DNA from: Rhodococcus sp. 105337
Lineage (GTDB): Bacteria; Actinomycetota; Actinomycetes; Mycobacteriales; Mycobacteriaceae
Length of the DNA: 64,000 bases
NCBI RefSeq assembly: GCF_012844225.1
Contig: NZ_JABAGQ010000009.1
Location: forward strand, 62,001 to 126,000
Direction of reading: 5' to 3'
Positions 8,127 to 15,067 of this stretch are shown here, piece by piece; position 1 is the first letter of the stretch; every line of letters begins with the position of its first letter. The notes under the pieces are model-generated. The model saw only the letters and a list, made by a program, of their open reading frames with translations. It did not search any database and was not told the DNA's origin. The translations under genes and the position numbers were made by a program.

Positions 8127-9166
8127 CGGTAACCCAACCGGATTCGACGTCGGGCGCTCTCACCACGGGACGCCCGACGTTCGGCCGTCTGCTGTGGCTG
8201 CTGGTTCTTACCGGTGTGCTCGTCGCGCTGACCGTGATGTCCGTCGTCATCGGTTCACGCGACGTCGAATGGTCCGACATCGTCGCTGCGCTCGGCGGCT
8301 CGACGGACAACATCGGTCAGGGCGCCGTGGCCAAACGCATCCCGCGCACTGTGCTCGCGCTCCTCGTCGGCGCCGCTCTCGGCCTCGCCGGCGCGGTGAT
8401 GCAGGGCGTCACCCGAAACCCCTTGGCCGACCCGGGAATTCTCGGAGTCAACATGGGGGCCTCGCTCGCGGTGGTCGTGGGCATGGCGTACTTCGGTCTG
8501 TGGACGCAGACGAGCATGATCTGGGTGGCGATTCTCGGAGCGGGCATCGCCGCCCTGTTCGTCTACACCGTCGGCTCTCTCGGGCGCGGCGGCGCGACAC
8601 CCCTCAAGCTTGCGCTGTCGGGCGCGGCGACGTCGGCGGCCTTTGCGTCGTTCATCACCGCTGTCGTGCTGCCGCGCAACGACATCGCCGGCAGCGTGCG
8701 GTCGTGGCAGATCGGTGGTGTCGGCGGCGCGAGCTTCGACGCCGTCGGGCAGGCATTGCCCTTCCTCGCCGTCGGGTTCGTGGTCTCGCTCCTTTCGGCG
8801 CGCAGCCTCAACTCGCTCGCACTCGGCGACGAGGTCGCGGCCGGTCTCGGTGAGCGAGTCGCGATCGCGCGCGGTATCGCGGCGCTGGGAGCGGTACTGC
8901 TCTGCGGCGCCGCGACCGCCATCGCAGGACCCATCGCTTTCGTCGGGCTCGTCGTGCCGCACCTGTGCCGCATGCTGATCGGGGTCGACAACCGATGGCT
9001 GCTGCCGTTTTCGGCGCTGACCGGCGCCGGCCTGCTCACTGCAGCCGACATCCTCGGCCGGATCGTGGCGAGGCCCAGCGAGATCGACGTGGGCATCATC
9101 ACCGCCCTGATCGGGGCACCGTTCTTCATCTACATCGTCCGACGCCAGAAGATACGCGAACTGTGA
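8123..9166 (+). CDS. Siderophore ABC transporter permease 1 (FecCD family)
   Basis: A 347-residue polytopic inner-membrane protein of the FecCD/BtuC family. Diagnostic family blocks are RIPRTVLALLVGAALGLAGA, the coupling segment GVTRNPLADPGILGVNMGA, and AGPIAFVGLVVPHLCR near the C-terminus. The GTG at 8123 overlaps the lipoprotein's TGA (GTGA), which fixes the start. It pairs with the next permease to form the membrane channel. A polar ~25-residue N-terminal tail precedes the first membrane helix. Confidence 0.9.
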   Translation: MTVTQPDSTSGALTTGRPTFGRLLWLLVLTGVLVALTVMSVVIGSRDVEWSDIVAALGGSTDNIGQGAVAKRIPRTVLALLVGAALGLAGAVMQGVTRNPLADPGILGVNMGASLAVVVGMAYFGLWTQTSMIWVAILGAGIAALFVYTVGSLGRGGATPLKLALSGAATSAAFASFITAVVLPRNDIAGSVRSWQIGGVGGASFDAVGQALPFLAVGFVVSLLSARSLNSLALGDEVAAGLGERVAIARGIAALGAVLLCGAATAIAGPIAFVGLVVPHLCRMLIGVDNRWLLPFSALTGAGLLTAADILGRIVARPSEIDVGIITALIGAPFFIYIVRRQKIREL

Positions 9167-10215
9167 CCGCCACCCTCGATACCTCCACCTCCGGAACCGA
9201 CACCCTTGCGGCAAACCGCGTTCGGCGGGGACGACGCAGACGCGGCATCATCGCGGTGCTGGTCGTGCTCGTGGCCGCCGCGTTCGCAGCAAGCCTGATG
9301 TTCGGCAAGACGTTCTATCCACCGTCCGACGTGATGCGGGTGATCCTGGGGGAGGACGTGCCCGGCGCGTCCTTCACCGTCGGCACACTCCGGATACCTC
9401 GCACGGTGCTCGCGGTGGTCGCCGGAATCTGCTTCGGCCTCGGCGGCGTGACCTTCCAGACGATGCTGCGCAACCCACTCGCCAGCCCCGACATCATCGG
9501 CATCAGTTCCGGCGCGAGCGCCGCCGCAGCCTTCGCCATCATCGTGCTCTCACTCGGCGGGTCGCAGGTGTCCGCGGTCGCGATCGTGGCGGGCCTGGCG
9601 GTCGCGGTGCTGATCTACGCGCTCTCGTTCCGGAACGGTGTGGCGGGCACCCGGCTGATCCTCATCGGCATCGGTATCGCCGCCATGCTCGACAGCCTCA
9701 CGTCGTACCTGCTGAGCACGGCGGCGACCTGGGACCTGCAGGAGACCACCCGGTGGCTCACCGGCAGCCTCAACGGAACGACGTGGACCGCGACCGTTCC
9801 GGTGCTCGTCGCGCTGGCAGTGTTCGGACCGGTGCTGCTCGGTCAGACACGCAACCTGTCGATGCTCCAACTCGGCGACGACACCGCGCAGGCGCTCGGC
9901 GTCCGGGTCGAGCGCACACGCATCGTGCTCATCATCGCCGCGGTGGGGCTGATCGCGTTCGCCACCGCCGCCGCCGGCCCGATCGCGTTCGTCGCGTTCC
10001 TGTCCGGGCCCATCGCAGCGCGCATCGTCGGACCGGGCACGTCGCTCGTCGTTCCCGCGGCCCTCGTCGGGGCGCTGCTCGTACTCGTCGCCGACTTCTG
10101 CGGTCAGTACGCGTTCGGCACCCGCTATCCCGTCGGTGTCGTGACGGGTGTGCTCGGCGCGCCGTATCTCGTCTACCTCATCATTCGTTCCAACCGCTCG
10201 GGAGGCTCGCTGTGA
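9163..10215 (+). CDS. Siderophore ABC transporter permease 2 (FecCD family)
   Basis: The second, 350-residue permease of the importer. Family blocks are LRIPRTVLAVVAGICFGLGG, MLRNPLASPDIIGISSGAS, and AGPIAFVAFLSGPIAARIVG. Where most family members read VPH, this protein reads SGP, a normal feature of FepG/FecD-type partners. The N-terminal ~30 residues are Arg-rich (NRVRRGRRRRG) and cytosolic. The GTG at 9163 overlaps the previous stop by four bases (GTGA). Confidence 0.9.
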   Translation: MTATLDTSTSGTDTLAANRVRRGRRRRGIIAVLVVLVAAAFAASLMFGKTFYPPSDVMRVILGEDVPGASFTVGTLRIPRTVLAVVAGICFGLGGVTFQTMLRNPLASPDIIGISSGASAAAAFAIIVLSLGGSQVSAVAIVAGLAVAVLIYALSFRNGVAGTRLILIGIGIAAMLDSLTSYLLSTAATWDLQETTRWLTGSLNGTTWTATVPVLVALAVFGPVLLGQTRNLSMLQLGDDTAQALGVRVERTRIVLIIAAVGLIAFATAAAGPIAFVAFLSGPIAARIVGPGTSLVVPAALVGALLVLVADFCGQYAFGTRYPVGVVTGVLGAPYLVYLIIRSNRSGGSL

Positions 10216-11027
10216 CCGCAGCCCACACCCTCGTCGTCGAAGACCTCGAACTCGGATACGGCGGACGTACCGTCGTCGAATCCCTCGATCTGGTGGTGCC
10301 GCCGGCAAAGATCACGTGCATCGTCGGGGCCAACGCGTGCGGAAAGTCGACGCTGTTGCGGTCGATGTCGCGCCTGCTGGCGCCGCGCTCGGGGCACGTT
10401 CTGCTCGACGGCAAGGACGTGCACCGGTTGCCGGCCAAGCAACTCGCCCGCACTCTGGGTCTGCTCCCGCAGTCGCCGATCGCGCCGGAAGGAATCGTCG
10501 TGGCGGATCTGGTCGGGCGCGGCCGCCACCCACACCAACGAGTGCTCTCGCGGTGGAGTCGTGAGGACGATGCCGCGGTGGCGGATGCTCTCGCTGCGAC
10601 CCACACGACCGAACTGGCAGAGCGGCACGTCGACGAACTCTCCGGCGGGCAGCGGCAGCGCGTCTGGATCGCCATGGCACTTGCCCAGCAGACCGACGTG
10701 CTGCTGCTCGACGAGCCCACGACCTTCCTGGACGTGAGCCACCAGATCGAGGTGCTGGATTTGCTCACCGATCTCAACCGGAGCCGGGGCACGACGATCG
10801 TCATGGTGCTGCACGACCTCAATCTTGCTGCGCGGTATGCGGATTACCTCGTGGCCATTGCCGCCGGTGATGTCTACGCGGCGGGTGATCCGTCCGACGT
10901 TCTCACCACCGAGACCGTGCGGGCGGTGTTCGGGCTCGACAGTCACGTGATCTCCGATCCGGTGTCGGGCAAGCCCCTGATGCTGCCGCTCGGACGCCAC
11001 CACGTCGCGGAGGGCGCCACGGTCTGA
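10212..11027 (+). CDS. Siderophore ABC transporter ATP-binding protein
   Basis: A 271-residue FepC/FecE-type ATPase powering the importer. Walker A is GANACGKST at residues 39-47, the Q-loop lies in GLLPQSP, the signature is LSGGQRQRV, Walker B is VLLLDEPTTFLD and the switch His is in VLHDLNLAARYAD. The GTG at 10212 overlaps the previous stop (GTGA). It completes a binding-protein/two-permease/one-ATPase set. The operon ends here; the next gene begins 61 bases on behind two palindromes. Confidence 0.92.
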   Translation: MTAAHTLVVEDLELGYGGRTVVESLDLVVPPAKITCIVGANACGKSTLLRSMSRLLAPRSGHVLLDGKDVHRLPAKQLARTLGLLPQSPIAPEGIVVADLVGRGRHPHQRVLSRWSREDDAAVADALAATHTTELAERHVDELSGGQRQRVWIAMALAQQTDVLLLDEPTTFLDVSHQIEVLDLLTDLNRSRGTTIVMVLHDLNLAARYADYLVAIAAGDVYAAGDPSDVLTTETVRAVFGLDSHVISDPVSGKPLMLPLGRHHVAEGATV

Positions 11028-11034
11028 ACGCTCG

Positions 11035-11051
11035 TTGCGCACTTAGCGCAA
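11035..11051. promoter_or_regulatory. Palindrome upstream of pnuC (TTGCGC-N5-GCGCAA)
   Basis: Perfect 6-bp arms TTGCGC and GCGCAA separated by ACTTA, 38 bases before the pnuC start. Its GCGCA half-site resembles the inner arms of the palindrome beside the Nudix-regulator gene at 27993-28010, though the spacing differs by 3 bp. Candidate operator for an NAD-metabolism regulator. Confidence 0.5.
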
Positions 11052-11063
11052 TACTGATCTAAT

Positions 11064-11077
11064 CACTGGCACCAGTG
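11064..11077. promoter_or_regulatory. Perfect 14-bp palindrome just upstream of pnuC
   Basis: CACTGG-CA-CCAGTG lies 12-25 bases before the pnuC ATG and includes part of the leader next to the ribosome site AAAGGA. It may be a second operator or a small RNA hairpin that masks the start region. Confidence 0.45.
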
Positions 11078-11088
11078 AAAGGATCGCC

Positions 11089-11715
11089 ATGCTCACATTC
11101 CTGAACTCGACGGCGTTCACCGCCCTCGGCGCTCCCACCACGTGGGCGGAGGTCCTCGGTTTCCTCTCCGGTGCGTGGTGCGTGTATCTGGTGGGCCGGC
11201 AGTCCGCGCTGAACTGGCCCATCGGCATCGTCAACAACCTGGTCTGGATCCTGCTGTTCGCCACCGCCGGCCTCTACGCGGATTCGGGACTGCAGATCGT
11301 CTACATCGGGCTCGCGGTGTGGGGCTGGACCAACTGGGTGCGGGGGCACGACGGTGGGGTGCTGCCCGTGACCGGCACCAGTGGGCGCGAGTGGCTGTGG
11401 CTCGTCGGCGCGGGTATCGCCGGCACCGCCGCGCTGACCGTCCTGCTCGACACCGCCACCCCGTCGACCGTGCCGTTCTGGGATGCGGCCACCACCGTCC
11501 TCTCGCTGCTCGCGACGTGGGGCCAGGCCACCAAGCGGTGGGAGTCGTGGCTGCTGTGGATCGCCGCCGACCTGATCTACATCCCGCTCTATCTGCACAA
11601 GGGCCTCACCCTGACCGCACTGCTCTACATCGGTTTCCTGGCGCTCTGCGTACGCGGCCTCATCGCCTGGCGCAGCACCCGCGTGAAGACGCCCGAGTTC
11701 GCACGGGTGGCGTGA
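11089..11715 (+). CDS. pnuC: Nicotinamide riboside transporter
   Basis: A 208-residue membrane protein of the PnuC family, which takes up nicotinamide riboside by facilitated diffusion and traps it through phosphorylation by a partner kinase. About seven hydrophobic helices are present. Family motifs are LNWPIGIVNNLVW near residues 41-53, a VWGWTNW block where the family usually has YGWYxW, and the C-terminal SWLLWIAADLIYIPLY. The ATG at 11089 follows AAAGGA. Its stop overlaps the start of the nadR-like gene (TGATG), so uptake and trapping enzymes are coupled. Confidence 0.92.
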   Translation: MLTFLNSTAFTALGAPTTWAEVLGFLSGAWCVYLVGRQSALNWPIGIVNNLVWILLFATAGLYADSGLQIVYIGLAVWGWTNWVRGHDGGVLPVTGTSGREWLWLVGAGIAGTAALTVLLDTATPSTVPFWDAATTVLSLLATWGQATKRWESWLLWIAADLIYIPLYLHKGLTLTALLYIGFLALCVRGLIAWRSTRVKTPEFARVA

Positions 11716-12824
11716 TGTACCGACACGCGCTCGTCATCGGCAAGTTCTACCCGCCACACATCGGGCACCACCATCTGGTGCGCACCGCAGCACAGGTGGC
11801 CGACCGCGTCACCGTGGTCGTCATGGCGTCCGCCGCAGAGTCGATCCCGCTGGGCCGGAGAGTGGCGTGGATGCGCGAGACGCATCGCGCCGACCGCGGA
11901 GTCACCGTCACCGGAATCGTGTGCGACGCCCCGATGGACTTCGGCTCGGACGCTGTGTGGGCGGCGCAGGTCGCCTGCATGCGCGCCGCGGTGCGGACGG
12001 TCACCGGCATCCCGGTCGACGCGGTGGTGTCCAGCGAGAAATACGGTGACGAACTGGCGCAACGCTTTTCGGCGACCCACGTCTGCGTCGACGTCGATCG
12101 CATCGCGTATCCGGTATCCGGAACGGCGTGTCGCGCCGATCTCGCGGGATGCTGGGACCACCTCGACTCGCCTGCCCGCGCGGGTCTGACGACGCGCATC
12201 GTGGTTCTCGGGGCCGAATCCACCGGCACCACGACGGTGAGCCGCGCGTTGTCGGAGCGCTACCGTGCCCGCGGCGGGGTGTGGGAGCGGACTCGGTGGG
12301 TGCCGGAGTACGGGCGACAGGCCACCGTGGACACCCTCGCTCGAATGAAAGAGCGTGATCCGGCCGCGTCGATGCACGCCCTCACCTGGACCGGCGACGA
12401 CTTCGCGCACATCGCCGCGGAGCAGACCCGCCTCGAGGAGGAGGCGGCACGGACCGGATCACCGGTGCTTCTATGCGACACCGACGCGGTCGCGACCACC
12501 GTCTGGGAGCGGCGCTACCTCGGCCCGGAGAGCCGGCGCGCGTGGACGGAGGTTCCCGACCGGGATGCCCTCTACCTCGTCACCGATCACGTGGGAGTCC
12601 CGTTCGTCCAGGACGGGATCCGCGACGGGGAAGACATCCGGGCGGAGATGACGGAGTGGTTCGTCGACATGCTCACGGCGACCGGCCGGTCCTGGGTGCT
12701 GCTCACCGGAACCCTCGCCGAACGCGTGCGGCTGGGGGAGCGGGTGATCGACCAGGCGCTCGGGCTGCGGATGCAGTTCGGCGCTCCGCTGTCGGCGGAC
12801 CTGCCGTCCGGGGAGGTGGGCTGA
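11715..12824 (+). CDS. nadR: NadR-like NMN adenylyltransferase / ribosylnicotinamide kinase
   Basis: A 369-residue bifunctional enzyme: phosphorylation of nicotinamide riboside to NMN and adenylylation of NMN to NAD. Residues ~1-150 form the nucleotidyltransferase with GKFYPPHIGHHH (HIGH motif). Residues ~160-360 form the kinase with a P-loop-like VLGAESTGTTTVS near 164-176. The expected P-loop Lys is Thr here (GxxxxGTT instead of GKS/T). There is no N-terminal HTH, so it is not the enterobacterial repressor form. The start overlaps the pnuC stop. It converges with the 86-residue gene downstream. Confidence 0.88.
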   Translation: MYRHALVIGKFYPPHIGHHHLVRTAAQVADRVTVVVMASAAESIPLGRRVAWMRETHRADRGVTVTGIVCDAPMDFGSDAVWAAQVACMRAAVRTVTGIPVDAVVSSEKYGDELAQRFSATHVCVDVDRIAYPVSGTACRADLAGCWDHLDSPARAGLTTRIVVLGAESTGTTTVSRALSERYRARGGVWERTRWVPEYGRQATVDTLARMKERDPAASMHALTWTGDDFAHIAAEQTRLEEEAARTGSPVLLCDTDAVATTVWERRYLGPESRRAWTEVPDRDALYLVTDHVGVPFVQDGIRDGEDIRAEMTEWFVDMLTATGRSWVLLTGTLAERVRLGERVIDQALGLRMQFGAPLSADLPSGEVG

Positions 12825-12844
12825 GCCGCGGCGGAGCGTTTCGG

Positions 12845-13105
12845 TCAGTACACGTGCCGGATCGCGTCCAGTGCATTCGTGCACGGGATGTGGGCGGCAC
12901 GCAACGCATCGACCATCCGCGACGGCGTGCCCGACGCCGTGCTGTCGAGGACACCACCGGGCACTACAGCCCAGACGACCTCACCGGGTTCGAACTTGCG
13001 GGTGGGGACCAGTCCCCGCTGAGGAGCGAGATCGCGCAACGCACTCCATTGCGCGACTTCTCCGGCGTCGGGATGGCCGATGAACAGCAACCGGTCGTGT
13101 GCCAC
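12845..13105 (-). CDS. Small protein, possibly a degenerate BRCT-like domain
   Basis: An 86-residue protein starting at a GTG (13105) with an AAGAAGGG ribosome site six bases upstream. The order of elements VVWAVVPGGVLDSTASGTPS then MVDALRAAHIPCTNALDAI weakly resembles the second half of a BRCT domain, in which a Ser-rich loop is followed by a helix and then 'GIPI' and a closing helix. No enzyme motif is visible. It converges with nadR and lies divergent from the DinB2-type polymerase gene 157 bases away. Function unknown; the BRCT idea is only a resemblance. The reading frame stays open far upstream on this strand, but that part is antisense to the polymerase. Confidence 0.55.
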   Translation of the reverse strand: MAHDRLLFIGHPDAGEVAQWSALRDLAPQRGLVPTRKFEPGEVVWAVVPGGVLDSTASGTPSRMVDALRAAHIPCTNALDAIRHVY

Positions 13106-13262
13106 GATGAGCCCTTCTTTGTTCCGCTTAGCTTCGGTAGGGATGTCGCGCCGAATGTGTTCTTCGTTACATCCGGCGTGAGACCGCGACGACAGCGGCC
13201 TCCGGCTTTGTCCCGAAACCGTCCTGCTGGGACGGCGCCGGGACATACCGTGATCCGGTGAC

Positions 13263-14324
13263 GTGCGGTTCGACGACCCAGGACGGCCGGGCACCGTGAC
13301 GGCGTGGGTGCTCCACGTCGACCTCGACCAGTTCATCGCTGCCGTCGAGGTCCTGCGCCGGCCCGAACTGGCGGGAAAGCCGGTGGTGGTCGGTGGCCGC
13401 GGCGATCCGACGGAGCGGGGTGTCGTATCCACCGCGTCGTACGAGGCGCGTGAACACGGGGTGGGATCCGGGATGCCGCTGCGCGTCGCGGCGAAGAAGA
13501 TCCCGGATGCGATCTTTCTCCCGGTCGACAAGGACGCGTACAACGAGGTCTCGGACGTGGTGATGAGCACCCTGCGCAGCTTCGACGCCGTCGTGGATGT
13601 GCTGGGGTGGGACGAGGCGTTCCTCGGCGTCGAGACCGACGACCCGGAGTCGTTCGCGCGCAGCGTCCAAGCCGGCGTTCTGGATGCGACCGGGCTGCAC
13701 TGCTCGGTCGGCATCGGGGACAACATCCTCCGCGCCAAGATCGCCACCGGGTTCGGGAAGCCGCGCGGAGTCTTCCGCCTCACCCGCGACAACTGGTTCG
13801 CGGTGATGGGGGAGCGCGACCCCGCAGCACTGTGGGGTATCGGTTCTCGCACCGCGAAGAAACTCGCCGCGCACGGCATTCACACGGTCCGTGAACTCGC
13901 TGAAGCCCCGGTCGATGTCATGGCGCAAAATTTCGGGCCGAAGATCGGTCCGTGGCTGGTCGGTCTCGGTCGCGGGGCGGCCACCGCGACGGTCACGGGG
14001 GAGCCATGGGTGGCCAGGTCGCACAGTCGAGAGACCACGTTCCAGCACAATGTCGCCGATTGGGACGAACTCGCGCAGCACGTACGGCGGCTCGCTGCCC
14101 AGGCGACAGACGATATTCGTGCCGAGAACAGGGAGGGCGTCCGTGTCGGCCTGAAGATCCGGTACGCACCCTTCATCACGCACACGGCGAGCGCGCCGCT
14201 TCCCGGACCGACGTTCGACGCCGACCGGATCGGGGACGCGGCCGTCGCTCTGCTCGATCGGTTCGATCACGAACGCGAGGTGCGTCTGGTGGGCGTCCGG
14301 GTCGAAATGACCCCTCCGCGTTAG
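13263..14324 (+). CDS. dinB2: DNA polymerase IV, DinB2-type Y-family polymerase
   Basis: A 353-residue Y-family translesion polymerase closest in layout to mycobacterial DinB2 (Rv3056). The palm has HVDLDQF with metal-binding Asp20, and GWDEAFL with the Asp-Glu pair near residue 119. The thumb GIGSRTAKKLAAHGI is an HhH motif and a little-finger domain follows. There is no C-terminal beta-clamp tail, as in DinB2. The residue that acts as the sugar steric gate (aromatic in E. coli DinB, Leu in mycobacterial DinB2) is Ile25. A GTG at 13296 is an alternative start giving MTAWVLHVDLD. The stop overlaps the convergent gene. Confidence 0.88.
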   Translation: MRFDDPGRPGTVTAWVLHVDLDQFIAAVEVLRRPELAGKPVVVGGRGDPTERGVVSTASYEAREHGVGSGMPLRVAAKKIPDAIFLPVDKDAYNEVSDVVMSTLRSFDAVVDVLGWDEAFLGVETDDPESFARSVQAGVLDATGLHCSVGIGDNILRAKIATGFGKPRGVFRLTRDNWFAVMGERDPAALWGIGSRTAKKLAAHGIHTVRELAEAPVDVMAQNFGPKIGPWLVGLGRGAATATVTGEPWVARSHSRETTFQHNVADWDELAQHVRRLAAQATDDIRAENREGVRVGLKIRYAPFITHTASAPLPGPTFDADRIGDAAVALLDRFDHEREVRLVGVRVEMTPPR

Positions 14325-14947
14325 ACCGGAGCGGTGAACCGTTCGGCGGGTGCGCCTTTCAGGAGTCCAGGGGGAAGAGAGCGACCCGTGAGCACGAGCA
14401 GCAGGTGCTGCGCGTCGCCGCTGACGGTGTCCCCCGATCCGTACTCCCAGTCGTGATCGTCGGCGCACAGGCGGATGCCGTCCAGGTCGGCTCCGAAGTA
14501 GCGGACACTCTCCGGTGAGACCGACCCGAGCAGCATCGCGATCCGCTCGTCCGGCACCCGCCGGTCGGCTCCGAGGGCGACGGTGATGTCGAGTCCGTGG
14601 ATCACTTCGTGCCACAGCGCGGCGGAGGAGTCGCTGCGCGGTGGCTGCCAGGGATGCGCCACATTGCTGCGCAGGCACTCGAGCAGTTCGGTATCGGTCA
14701 TCGCTCGCGCGTCCGCGCGGGCGCACGCGTCGGCGGCACGATCGAAGTTCCCGCGTGCCTTGAGCATGGCGAGCAGGAGCCGCGGTATGCCGTATCGGTA
14801 CGGCATCGTCGTGTGCGCGACCACCTCTCGGACTCTCCATCCGCGGCACAGGGACGGGGCGCTCCACTGTTCCTCGGTGAGTTCTTCGAGCACGGAGACG
14901 AGATCGCGTCGTTCGGCTTCGACGAGCGGGTGTGCGGTCGCGGGCAT
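14321..14947 (-). CDS. MDMPI/TIGR03083-like protein (mycothiol-type, DinB fold)
   Basis: A 208-residue protein of the mycothiol-dependent maleylpyruvate isomerase N-domain superfamily, a four-helix metal-binding fold. Family marks are CRGWRVREVVAHTTMPYRYG (first His and the GW-x-V motif) and ALWHEVIHGLDITVALG (second and third His, candidate metal ligands). Members are thought to act with mycothiol on thiol or electrophile substrates, but the substrate here is unknown. It converges with the dinB2 gene, sharing stop-codon bases, and is divergent from the ECF transporter gene. Confidence 0.75.
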   Translation of the reverse strand: MPATAHPLVEAERRDLVSVLEELTEEQWSAPSLCRGWRVREVVAHTTMPYRYGIPRLLLAMLKARGNFDRAADACARADARAMTDTELLECLRSNVAHPWQPPRSDSSAALWHEVIHGLDITVALGADRRVPDERIAMLLGSVSPESVRYFGADLDGIRLCADDHDWEYGSGDTVSGDAQHLLLVLTGRSLPPGLLKGAPAERFTAPV

Positions 14948-15067
14948 GAGTGGGTCCTTCCGTCGATGGGGCCCGTACGGACTCTCTGCGTCCGTGCACG
15001 TACCGACTCGTGCGGGCGCGGGAAGTCATCGTTCGCACGAGTGACCTGCGCTGGCACACTGGGACCG

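Noticed and set aside
13106-13879. N-terminal extension of the 86-residue gene to 344 residues
   Set aside because: The added part is antisense to the DinB2 gene, and the GTG at 13105 has a good ribosome site.
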